Shown in pieces: positions 25,055 through 32,769 of a DNA stretch of 45,574 nt. Source of the stretch: an uncultured Clostridium sp. (GTDB taxonomy: Bacteria > Bacillota > Clostridia > Lachnospirales > Lachnospiraceae); NCBI GenBank assembly GCA_947575275.1, contig CANPMS010000015.1, positions 1 through 45,574 of the forward strand, written 5' to 3'. Within the stretch, counting starts at the first letter, position 1. The number at the start of each line of letters is the position of its first letter. The notes beneath the pieces are model-generated. The model ran no database searches and was not told where the DNA came from. It saw nothing but the letters and a program-made list of their open reading frames with translations. The position numbers and the translations under genes were made by a program.

Positions 25055-26953
25055 CTAATATTCTACATTTTCTTTTTGTATATTATTTTCTTCTGATAAT
25101 ACCTCTGAATTGTCAGCTTCTGTTGTTTGCGGTATCTGCTCTTCCACAGGCTCTGCCTGCTCTGCCTCTTCACTCTCTTTCTCTTCTTTTTCTTTCTTTT
25201 CTTTCTCCGCAGTGATCTCCGTCTCCAGAACTTCCAAAAAACCATCTATTTGCTCTACCTTATCATCCATCTTCAATTCCCGGTAAATATTTTTGGCAAA
25301 GAGATATTGTTTTTTTGCTTCCAGTTTATCGCCCGATGCCTCCTGTTCTTTTGCTGCCTCTATGTAAGCTTCTGCCTGCTGTTTTTTGCGCACATTCTCC
25401 TTTAATTTCTCACTGGCAGAGGAGATTTTGGGCTGCAGCAGCTTCACATGAACCGTATCCTCCATTTCCTGGTATTTCTCTAATGCCATCAGGTAGTATA
25501 CGTTGGCGCTGTCATAATCGCCTTTGGCAAATGCACTGTCTCCTTCGCTCACCAAGGACGCTGCCCCCACTTCGTTTGCTGCTTTATTCTGCGCTGCTTC
25601 TATGCTGCTTTGGTCAGCCTCACTTCTAAGCGTATACAGATTATCCAGAGACTTTTTCGCCTCCTGTCTGCCTTCTTCAAAGTATGCGCTTGCAGCCATT
25701 TTCTTCGCTTCCTGATATTTTTTCTCAGCCCGCTCGTAATCTCCTGCTGCCACCAACGCATCTCCCATTTCAATATACTCGAATACTTCCAGGTATGCGG
25801 CAACCGTATCCAGCCTTTTATCAATGTACTCATCCGCAACCCGATCCGCATATCGTGACCGGTTCAATGCAGTAAGATATGCACTTTGTGCTTCCTCATA
25901 ATTTTGTACATAATACGCTTCATCGGCAATATTGATTGCTTCTATTAATTTTTGATAGTCAGAAATTTCTTCGATCCGTTTTTTATCCCTCAAATTGTGG
26001 GCCACATCAAGCGCCTTCACACACTCCTCCTGCGCCCGAATAAAATTCCTGTCCTGTATATACTCGATCGTATCGGCATACCTTAACTCCAATTCCTCTA
26101 TCTGCTTTTTCCGCCACAATCGGAGAAACCACAAAACCAGAGACAAAATGAGAATTGCAACTGCCGCTACAATGCTGACGATGATTATCTTCTTGATTTT
26201 CCGCCTTTTATTGGGATCAAGGAATATCTTATTTACATAGATTACAGCACAGGTATAGTTCTCCAGCCTTCCCGTCTGTTCCTGAAACAATTTACCTTCC
26301 AGCTCCAACAGCATCTCTTTCGGTTCTGTTGCATCCGCAAAGACGGCATCCATTTCTTTTCTTCGTATCTTCTCCCATATACCGCGTGTATATAGAGCGA
26401 TAACATCCCCATTTTGCAATTTGATCTTCTTTGAAATAACAGGAGAGAATCCCTGTCCTTGTCCGGCATAGGCATAGAGATTATTCTTCTCTTCATGTTC
26501 TGCAAGAACATCCTCCGGCTGCCGCTGCTTCACCGCTATTTCATTCGCTAAGGAAGTGTCCTTGGAGCGGTTCTGTATATAACCCTTCCGGTACAGGCAC
26601 AGACGGGTATTTCCTGCGTATCCATAACGCATCTTTGTATAGTCTGTAATGACTACCATAATAGACGCTTTCAAACGATCCTTATGCTCTGCTTCACATA
26701 GAGCGTCATTCGCTGCCTTCAGACAGGCAGAAATGGTATTCCTGGACATGGACGGGCGCTCCTGAAATTTCAGGAATGCTGCCTGGCTGGCAAGACTTGC
26801 ACTGACCGGATCCGGATGCTCGTTTAATCCATCTGCAATTACATAACACGCATATTTGTCATATTCTACATAGGCAAAATAATCATTATTGGTTAAATCA
26901 ATGCCTGCCTCTGATATAAACTCTGTTTGAAACGAGCTGTTCTGCTTCCTCAT
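25055..26953 (-). CDS. Degenerate PP2C-like domain fused to a membrane helix and TPR-like repeats
   Basis: A 632-aa protein. Residues 1-245 have the outline of a PP2C phosphatase, but key metal sites are changed: the usual DGHG reads ADGLNEH, the late SDG reads YTRG, and the terminal DN reads LEN. It is therefore probably inactive and may act as a binding or sensing domain. A basic stretch and a transmembrane helix (KIIIVSIVAAVAILILSLVL, about 260-280) follow. Then come TPR-like helical repeats to about residue 590 with units such as GDYERAEKKYQEAKK and GDYDSANVYYLMAL, and an acidic Glu-rich tail. It could scaffold the apparatus at the membrane, with repeats outside or inside depending on topology. 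Confidence 0.72.
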   Translation of the reverse strand: MRKQNSSFQTEFISEAGIDLTNNDYFAYVEYDKYACYVIADGLNEHPDPVSASLASQAAFLKFQERPSMSRNTISACLKAANDALCEAEHKDRLKASIMVVITDYTKMRYGYAGNTRLCLYRKGYIQNRSKDTSLANEIAVKQRQPEDVLAEHEEKNNLYAYAGQGQGFSPVISKKIKLQNGDVIALYTRGIWEKIRRKEMDAVFADATEPKEMLLELEGKLFQEQTGRLENYTCAVIYVNKIFLDPNKRRKIKKIIIVSIVAAVAILILSLVLWFLRLWRKKQIEELELRYADTIEYIQDRNFIRAQEECVKALDVAHNLRDKKRIEEISDYQKLIEAINIADEAYYVQNYEEAQSAYLTALNRSRYADRVADEYIDKRLDTVAAYLEVFEYIEMGDALVAAGDYERAEKKYQEAKKMAASAYFEEGRQEAKKSLDNLYTLRSEADQSSIEAAQNKAANEVGAASLVSEGDSAFAKGDYDSANVYYLMALEKYQEMEDTVHVKLLQPKISSASEKLKENVRKKQQAEAYIEAAKEQEASGDKLEAKKQYLFAKNIYRELKMDDKVEQIDGFLEVLETEITAEKEKKEKEEKESEEAEQAEPVEEQIPQTTEADNSEVLSEENNIQKENVEY

Positions 26954-26994
26954 TGGTTCATCTGTTCCTTCCTCAACAATCTGAATATAAATAT

Positions 26995-27843
26995 CTAATG
27001 GGCCTGCATCACGATAACGCAGGCATTATCCTTATCCTTCTGCCCACTCTGTTCTATTTTTTTGATAATGTTCTCTGCTTTTAACTGGCAGCCTCCCCCC
27101 TGACTCAAACACTCTTCCATGTCACGCCAGCGAATAGTCTCATACACCCCATCGCTCATCAGCAGCACGTAATCATCTTCTCGCAAAGAAATCGGAGTAT
27201 CAAACACTTCTATATCCCGGAAACCATCGCGTCCCACAAAATTATACAGCCGGCGCTGCTCTAACAATTCTATCGTCTCCTGCCTTGTTATCTTTCCTTC
27301 GTAGTAGCGCTGTTGTGCCAACATATCAATCGTGTGACCCACACTGACTGGAACCAGCTCATGATTGCGATATACCGCTATCCTGATATTACCCACAACT
27401 GCATAATATAGCTTATGATTACGGATTAAGACCGCTCCCACAGATGCAGTTCCATGACTATCGGCAAGCTGCCTGAGAACCTCCCTGTTTGCACACCGAA
27501 ACGCCTGACGAAAATAATACTGTGGATTATAAAAAGCTTCTTTTCTTTTAAATATATCTTGAAACACTTTTACGCAGCTTAAACTGGCGACCCGTCCATA
27601 ATGGAGTTTCCCATGACCGTCCGCTAATACGGCCATAATCCCGTCTCCAAAGTTTTGAATCCCATATTCATCTTCTTGAATCTCTCTGTTTCCAATCGTT
27701 TTTGCCATTCCGGTTTCAAACTTATCTATGCCGTTCTTATTTTCATGCCGTTTAGCTTGTGGCAATTCCATCAGAACCCGTATGGAGCATAAGACAAGCA
27801 TGATCAGAAATACCATAGCAACTGTAAGTTCTGAAAAAGTCAT
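26995..27843 (-). CDS. Membrane-anchored PP2C-family Ser/Thr phosphatase
   Basis: A 282-aa protein with an N-terminal transmembrane helix (about residues 5-22) followed by a full PP2C domain. Metal-binding motifs are intact: ED near the domain start, LADGHGKLHYG, LLMSDGVYE and a final DNACVIV. It would remove phosphate from Ser/Thr on partner proteins, with the FHA proteins encoded next to it the likely readers. In the proteobacterial T6SS threonine-phosphorylation pathway, PppA plays this part against kinase PpkA and reader Fha. No kinase gene is found in this window. The gene starts three bases after the FHA gene's stop. Confidence 0.82.
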   Translation of the reverse strand: MTFSELTVAMVFLIMLVLCSIRVLMELPQAKRHENKNGIDKFETGMAKTIGNREIQEDEYGIQNFGDGIMAVLADGHGKLHYGRVASLSCVKVFQDIFKRKEAFYNPQYYFRQAFRCANREVLRQLADSHGTASVGAVLIRNHKLYYAVVGNIRIAVYRNHELVPVSVGHTIDMLAQQRYYEGKITRQETIELLEQRRLYNFVGRDGFRDIEVFDTPISLREDDYVLLMSDGVYETIRWRDMEECLSQGGGCQLKAENIIKKIEQSGQKDKDNACVIVMQAH

Positions 27844-27846
27844 AAT

Positions 27847-28437
27847 TTATCCCTCTATTTCCACACCCGAACCATTTGATTTTTTCCTGTCCGATCCTGC
27901 CTGTTTCAGTTTATATCCCTGCTCCTTTTTTTGATTTTCTTCTTCATCTCCGGTCCACACAAAATTATCTCCGCAAAAAGGCACAAATACAAACAGACAG
28001 CCTCCGATTTCAATCGCATCATATGCAGATAACGGCGTTGGTGCAAAAACCACCCTGTTGTTATGATACACTAAACCATTGCTGTCCCCAGGTAATAAGA
28101 CAGTACTTTTCTGTTTCGGATCATACACAATGATTGCATGATTTCTTCTCGCTATCTTATCATCACCTAATATCTGAATATCCATATCGTCTGCCCGACC
28201 TGCAAAATTTTTTCCTTCTTTTATCCGATAATCACGTCCCTGCTGCGCTCCTGATATGCACACCAACCACCCGCAGACCGGAGAAATAGCTTCTTTTAAC
28301 AATAATTTTTGCAGTTCTTCTGACTTTTCCTCTGTCGCTTCTGCCTCTGCATCCTTTTTACAAAACGGGCATTCCTTCCCAAACACTCGAGCCGAATAAT
28401 AATGTCCATTTTCACATCGCCTTAATGCTCCGTACAT
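27847..28437 (-). CDS. FHA-domain protein with N-terminal zinc-ribbon-like motif
   Basis: A 196-aa cytoplasmic protein. The first 30 residues hold CENGH and CPFC, a likely zinc-binding ribbon. Residues about 65-160 match an FHA phosphothreonine-binding domain: KNFAGRADDMDIQI, then KIARRNHAIIVYD and GDSNGLVYHNNRVV (the usual NGT is SNG-LV here). The C-terminal tail is charged. FHA proteins bind phosphorylated threonine on partners. With the neighbouring phosphatase it would form a phospho-switch controlling the injection system. The canonical GR and H are present, so binding activity is plausible. Confidence 0.78.
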   Translation of the reverse strand: MYGALRRCENGHYYSARVFGKECPFCKKDAEAEATEEKSEELQKLLLKEAISPVCGWLVCISGAQQGRDYRIKEGKNFAGRADDMDIQILGDDKIARRNHAIIVYDPKQKSTVLLPGDSNGLVYHNNRVVFAPTPLSAYDAIEIGGCLFVFVPFCGDNFVWTGDEEENQKKEQGYKLKQAGSDRKKSNGSGVEIEG

Positions 28438-28506
28438 TTTCGATTTCTCCCTTCATTTCTCTTTTTATACGCTAATCTTATGTTCTTCTTTTACACCTCT
28501 ATTTTC

Positions 28507-29079
28507 CTAGCGAAGCAACAACCGATTTAACCCGATGTGGATACAGTCCCCACTCCTTACCAGACATGGTACATCTGAAGAAATATGGTATTCTCCTCCA
28601 TCTTCCGCTTTTTTCACAATCGTACCGTTTTGGCTCTCCAGATCCGACACATACCAGCTTCCTCCGGCAAAATTTAGTACCGCATGTTCCACATCCACCA
28701 TACTTGCATATGGACTATTTCTTAAATCAATCTCCACCCGGTTTTCTCCTACATCTCTTCCAATGATAACAGACACCTTATTATAGATATCCCATACCAT
28801 AACTTCTGTTCCATCCTCACTTAACAGGACTGCTTCTGTAATCCCTCCTGATTCCTGTATTTCCGGTAAAAGCGGTTCTTGTTCCGCTTCTTCCAACGTC
28901 ATACCCTGCTGCTCTCTTTGATAATCACACACAGCCAGCAGCAGGAATAGCAACGCCACCCCTGCACTTACCCATAAAATCACCGGCTGTTTCCTTATTT
29001 CCTGCGGGTATGCCCACCCGATCCCAAAGATTGCCGCACTCATGCACATAAGCATTAAATCAATCATTGTTTTCTTCAT
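28507..29079 (-). CDS. Membrane-bound FHA-domain protein
   Basis: A 190-aa protein with two N-terminal hydrophobic segments (about residues 7-23 and 32-48) that form a hairpin anchor, leaving a cytoplasmic FHA domain (about 85-190). Motifs are VIIGRDVGENRVEIDL, then VEHAVLNF and VSDLESQNGTIV. The usual Ser before the His is replaced (VDVEHA), which may alter phosphopeptide binding. The domain order resembles FHA proteins that recruit partners to the membrane complex of secretion systems. The start has AAGGGG upstream. Confidence 0.77.
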   Translation of the reverse strand: MKKTMIDLMLMCMSAAIFGIGWAYPQEIRKQPVILWVSAGVALLFLLLAVCDYQREQQGMTLEEAEQEPLLPEIQESGGITEAVLLSEDGTEVMVWDIYNKVSVIIGRDVGENRVEIDLRNSPYASMVDVEHAVLNFAGGSWYVSDLESQNGTIVKKAEDGGEYHISSDVPCLVRSGDCIHIGLNRLLLR

Positions 29080-29115
29080 CGATACCCCTTGCTTCGCTCC
29101 ATATTCTCATTTTTG

Positions 29116-29511
29116 TTAGTATTTCTTTATTCCCATATATCGCTCAAACAAATCCGATACATCAGTGGGATTTTTCTTTCCTTTATGGATCTCTCCACTC
29201 TGCGGATGAAATCCAAAAAACTGTTCAAAATTTGCTGTCATATTTTGCCCAGGAGCTTGGCTGTATGTACTCTTCTCTCCTGCCGCATTCTTTCTTGCCA
29301 TAGCTTTTATCCGCTTTTTATCATACTTCTTTCTCTTATCTGCGTCTTTAAGCACCTCATAAGCTTCTGCAATCTCTCCAAATTTTCTTGCTGCTTCCGC
29401 ATCCCCCGGATTTGCGTCCGGATGATACTTTTTGACCAATTTCCTGTATGCTGCTTTGATTGTATCCGCACTGTCCTCCGGCTTCACACCCAGCACATTA
29501 TAATAATCCAT
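29116..29511 (-). CDS. Small J-domain (DnaJ-like) co-chaperone
   Basis: A 131-aa protein. Residues 1-68 form a typical J domain: [18 protein letters not shown], the HPD triad in [10 protein letters not shown], and [20 protein letters not shown]. The rest is a short tail ending in a helical [10 protein letters not shown] and lacks the G/F, zinc-finger and peptide-binding regions of DnaJ. It would stimulate an Hsp70 ATPase on a specific client. The large Hsp70-like protein of the same operon is the obvious partner, and sheath or tube proteins the likely client. A strong hairpin lies in the leader between the tube genes and this gene. Confidence 0.82.
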   Translation of the reverse strand: MDYYNVLGVKPEDSADTIKAAYRKLVKKYHPDANPGDAEAARKFGEIAEAYEVLKDADKRKKYDKKRIKAMARKNAAGEKSTYSQAPGQNMTANFEQFFGFHPQSGEIHKGKKNPTDVSDLFERYMGIKKY

Positions 29512-29548
29512 TTAAGAACCTCCTGATTCCATAAAATTCCGCCATATG

Positions 29549-29593
29549 AAAACAGGGGGTACACCTGCTTAGTCCCGATGTACCCCTGTTTTT
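29549..29593 (-). terminator. Intra-operon terminator/attenuator after the tube genes
   Basis: Nearly perfect inverted repeat: arms 29549-29563 (AAAACAGGGGGTACA on the + strand) and 29579-29593, about 14 pairs with one bulged G, and a 15-nt loop. Read on the minus strand it starts 6 nt after the Hcp-like stop codon and ends in a short TTTT run. It probably reduces transcription of downstream genes relative to the sheath and tube genes, which are needed in many copies per particle. Confidence 0.75.
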
Positions 29594-29599
29594 AGGCAG

Positions 29600-30028
29600 C
29601 TATGCAGCCGGGTATCCACCTTCCACTGTAAGCTGTGCCAGCTTGTCTTTCTTCTGTTTAATTGTTAATGTAAAGGTTCCTACGCCCTCTGCATCTCCGA
29701 AATCCTCTTTGTAATCCACCACAAACGCGTTGGGGAAATAATATTTTCTCTCCATGATTCCTGCCGCCACATGCTCCACAGTCACCTTCCGGTAGCAGTC
29801 TGCCCGCTCCGCCGGAACCGCCGACCACTGGGCCAGTTTCCTGGTGCTGTCGAACGGGTCTCCGTCCGTTGCCGTCAGGATACGTCCTGTGATTTCCATT
29901 GTTGCTCCCACATCTTTCGTTCGGGCATTGGAATCAAGCGGAATATCTGTTGTAAACTTTACACTCTTTACACACTCTTTTGCTATCTCAAAAGGCTCTG
30001 CACCTTCAATTTTTACTGTATAGGACAT
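29600..30028 (-). CDS. Hcp-like tail-tube protein, copy 2
   Basis: A 142-aa beta-rich protein related to Hcp and phage tail-tube proteins. It shares with the adjacent 143-aa gene the signatures SNART/SNARA, MEITGRIL/VKVWGKML, KLAQWS/ALAKWS, ADCYRK/ADCYRN, the FPNAFVVDY strand and the EGVGTFTLTIKQKKD end. The product would stack as rings inside the sheath and carry or be expelled with the spike. I see no cargo extension. It lies 30 bp after its paralogue and just before a strong hairpin. Homologues are often annotated vaguely in databases, so the tube call rests on family shape and neighbours. Confidence 0.72.
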   Translation of the reverse strand: MSYTVKIEGAEPFEIAKECVKSVKFTTDIPLDSNARTKDVGATMEITGRILTATDGDPFDSTRKLAQWSAVPAERADCYRKVTVEHVAAGIMERKYYFPNAFVVDYKEDFGDAEGVGTFTLTIKQKKDKLAQLTVEGGYPAA

Positions 30029-30058
30029 AATCTGTATGTACTCCTTTCGTCTCTTTCT

Positions 30059-30490
30059 TTATTCTCCATTAAATCCGCCTTCAATTGTTACTTTGTCGTT
30101 CTCGTCCTTCTTCTCACGCATATGGATGTAAAAGGTGCCTACTCCGCTCTCGTCGTCCACCTCCTCACTGTATTCCACCACAAACGCATTGGGGAGAGAG
30201 AATTGGCGTACAATTTGCCCGGCAGATACCACGGTAATCTGCGCATTGCGGTAACAGTCCGCTTTCTCGGATGGCACCTGAGACCACTTTGCCAGCGCCA
30301 GTGTGGCATCCCCGCCTTCTCCTCCTACCTTATAGAGCATCTTGCCCCACACCTTCACTCCCAGACCAAAATCGGTTGCTCTGGCATTGGAATCCTGGGT
30401 GGATTGTGAGTCAAATACCACTTTGGTAATGCTTTTTTCGTCAAATGCAGCTTCCTCTACACCTCCGGTGATTTTCATACGAAATCCCAT
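30059..30490 (-). CDS. Hcp-like tail-tube protein, copy 1
   Basis: A 143-aa paralogue of the next gene with the same beta-strand layout (VVFDSQSTQDSNARATDFG, then VKVWGKMLYKVGGEGG, LPNAFVVEYSEEVDDESGVG and TFYIHMREKKDE). It follows the sheath-like gene by 35 bp, the usual sheath-tube order of contractile systems. Two different tube proteins could build a mixed tube, or one could form the initiator ring next to the baseplate. The start is supported by AAAGGAGG a few bases upstream. Confidence 0.72.
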   Translation of the reverse strand: MGFRMKITGGVEEAAFDEKSITKVVFDSQSTQDSNARATDFGLGVKVWGKMLYKVGGEGGDATLALAKWSQVPSEKADCYRNAQITVVSAGQIVRQFSLPNAFVVEYSEEVDDESGVGTFYIHMREKKDENDKVTIEGGFNGE

Positions 30491-30525
30491 ATTATTTTCC
30501 TCCTTTATTCTTTATCTCCAAAGGC

Positions 30526-32703
30526 TTATGCCTGATTGGACAATCGGTTAATTTCTACTTCCAGGTTGCGCTGATTGCCGTTAAAGGTAATATTCAGTGT
30601 GCAGTAGCCGTTCTGCTTATCAATCTCATATTCGATGTCGTCTCCCTGTTTCAGGATTGCATTGGTGCATTCGCGCTTTGCCATCCACTGGCTTTTCTGG
30701 CTTGACGGGTTGCTTGAGAAAAACTGTACAATGGCGTCCTCCTTAAAATCTCCGGTGCCATGGCGCATGATGCGCTCAATGTACGTTGTTGCCTGGGTCT
30801 TGTAGATTGGCTCATAAATACTGCCGTTACTCATCAGATTTCTTGCTTTATATACCATAATGTGGGTAATATCCTGTCCCTTGAAGCTTGCATTCTCAGA
30901 ACTAAATACAAATCCAAAATTCTTACGGTTAATATCGCTCTTAATGGTATTGGTAAAACCAGTAATCTCCTTTGCCATCGTGGTATATACCTGAAGAGAG
31001 TTGTTATCTGCCTCTATGTCAAAACGAACGCCGGGCAGCTCCAAATCAACATTTGTCTTGTCCAGCTTCTCGTTCAGGTATTCAGGGCACTGGTAAGCCG
31101 CTGTCAGACCTGCCGCCACATAAGCTGCGCCAATATACACGCCCTCAATCCACAGCTTCATAACATCCTCTTTCTCCTCGGACAGCATAATGCTGTTGTC
31201 CTCCCCAATTACCATTCTTCTGTCCAAAACCACACCGGAGCGATCCTTCGGGATTACGGTGAAATTTGGAATACATGGAATTGCAAACTCGGAAAAAGCT
31301 TTTCCAATCAGCGGCGTACAGCGGTCCTCGTACTTTTCAATTCCCTCGGTGGACAAAGCAGAAAAGGTGGTGCTTTCTCCTGTCTCATAGCTAAAGAAGC
31401 ACTGAATCTCATAATCTTTGCATACGTCAAGAATTCTTACAAGAGACTCCACACTGTTCGTGCCGTCTTTATCCTGCTGTGAGTTCCCCTTGAACCGCTC
31501 CCTTGTCAGCTTCATCTTACTGTATTGATCCAGCGACACATCGGGAACAACTGCATACCATACCGTGTTGGAAAAATCATTCTTTGCATTTGTAGTGTTC
31601 AAATAAGTAATCAGCCGCGGGATATTATTGGATTTTGCCAGCATCTCGTTGGACTGGTTGGTGATTAACAGCGACGGGCGCGCACCTTTCAGCTTCTTCG
31701 GATACTGTTCAAAGAAACACCATACTCCCAGCAGCTTCTCAATCAGAGGCTTTACCACCTTGATAAATTCCGCTTTTGATTCCCGGTAAAACTCCAAATA
31801 TGCGTTGTAGTTGGCTACCTCCTGCTCATGATCAATATTGCTCTCCAGTGTGGAGGAAAGAGGACAGAATGTTCTGGCCACCAGCTCTTTCACATAATCA
31901 TTGCCATCTTCATTGAGCGCCTCATAGTCTTCCTTCAACGCTTCAATCAGACCCGTGTTCACATTATCATCAACAGCCACCATAGCCGTTGTCTCTGCCT
32001 TGGGCGCCTCCAGAACCTTCAGCTCTCCGTTCTCGCCCATGCTCAGAACTCCTAAAGCCAGCGGTGTGTTATCCTTTTTGCCATCACCGTTACCCAACAG
32101 CAGTCGGGCCTTGGAGTCTTCGATCAGCAGCGGCAGCATTGCATTCAGGTTGCTGTAATTTTGACTGGCCTCCTCGAACATTACGTTCAGCTTATCTGCC
32201 AAATCCTTCTTCTTGGGATCTCCCTCATCCAGCGTGGCATATTCTCCATATGTATACTGCAGCTCCTTCCGGTTCTGCTTAATGGACTCCATTACCTTTT
32301 TAGGCGCAAGCATCTCTGTCAGCTTCTCGAACTTAAAGTCCACATTGATGACTCCGCCTGTCCTCTTGGCGGCAATCATGGACAGGAGCATATTCAGCAC
32401 TTCATTCTGCCGGTTTAAAGGAATCTTTGTCACCATCTCCTCAGGAATGGTCTCCGGCTTTTCCAACTGATATACCGCTTTTCTGGTATTGGCATTGTAA
32501 TAGTTATAGACCACCGGTTCAAATTTCTCCAGCAGCTCATCAAAGCTATGTACCAGCAGATGCTCATTAATCTCTTTGATTTTATCATCTGTCAGGCTTT
32601 CCATTCCCCGTACATCTCCCACCAGCGTCAGAATATCCATCTTCTCTGAATTGATTACATCCATCAGCATGGTGCGGTTTGTCTGTTTGATTACATTTGA
32701 CAT
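30526..32703 (-). CDS. Contractile-sheath-like protein (fused TssB/TssC-type)
   Basis: A 725-aa protein. The N-terminal 200 residues follow the TssB pattern: LTLVGDVRGM, then INEHLLVHSFDELLEKFEPV, where TssB has a short domain ending in fieId..nfdevm..maP. From about residue 250 the layout is TssC- or tail-sheath-like: LEKLLGVWCF-type helices, WYAVVPDVSL, SEFAIPCIPNF, IEGVYIGAAYVAAGL, an ERIMRHGTGDF helix, and a final beta hairpin (YCTLNITFNGNQRNLEVEI). The two sheath halves are separate genes in canonical type VI systems, so this would be a natural fusion. No ATPase or enzyme motif is present. It precedes two tube genes. Assignment is structural inference from sequence and context. Confidence 0.6.
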   Translation of the reverse strand: MSNVIKQTNRTMLMDVINSEKMDILTLVGDVRGMESLTDDKIKEINEHLLVHSFDELLEKFEPVVYNYYNANTRKAVYQLEKPETIPEEMVTKIPLNRQNEVLNMLLSMIAAKRTGGVINVDFKFEKLTEMLAPKKVMESIKQNRKELQYTYGEYATLDEGDPKKKDLADKLNVMFEEASQNYSNLNAMLPLLIEDSKARLLLGNGDGKKDNTPLALGVLSMGENGELKVLEAPKAETTAMVAVDDNVNTGLIEALKEDYEALNEDGNDYVKELVARTFCPLSSTLESNIDHEQEVANYNAYLEFYRESKAEFIKVVKPLIEKLLGVWCFFEQYPKKLKGARPSLLITNQSNEMLAKSNNIPRLITYLNTTNAKNDFSNTVWYAVVPDVSLDQYSKMKLTRERFKGNSQQDKDGTNSVESLVRILDVCKDYEIQCFFSYETGESTTFSALSTEGIEKYEDRCTPLIGKAFSEFAIPCIPNFTVIPKDRSGVVLDRRMVIGEDNSIMLSEEKEDVMKLWIEGVYIGAAYVAAGLTAAYQCPEYLNEKLDKTNVDLELPGVRFDIEADNNSLQVYTTMAKEITGFTNTIKSDINRKNFGFVFSSENASFKGQDITHIMVYKARNLMSNGSIYEPIYKTQATTYIERIMRHGTGDFKEDAIVQFFSSNPSSQKSQWMAKRECTNAILKQGDDIEYEIDKQNGYCTLNITFNGNQRNLEVEINRLSNQA

Positions 32704-32769
32704 AAGATTTTCCTCCTAATTGTATCTTTCTTCTTTTATTTGTTACTTCAAAACTTCTGTTATCCTGAA

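Noticed and set aside
25127..25405. Plus-strand frame rich in Leu/Phe that looks like membrane helices
   Set aside because: It is the antisense of the Glu/Lys-rich C-terminal part of the TPR-fusion protein, where GAA/AAG codons read as Phe/Leu. No start context.
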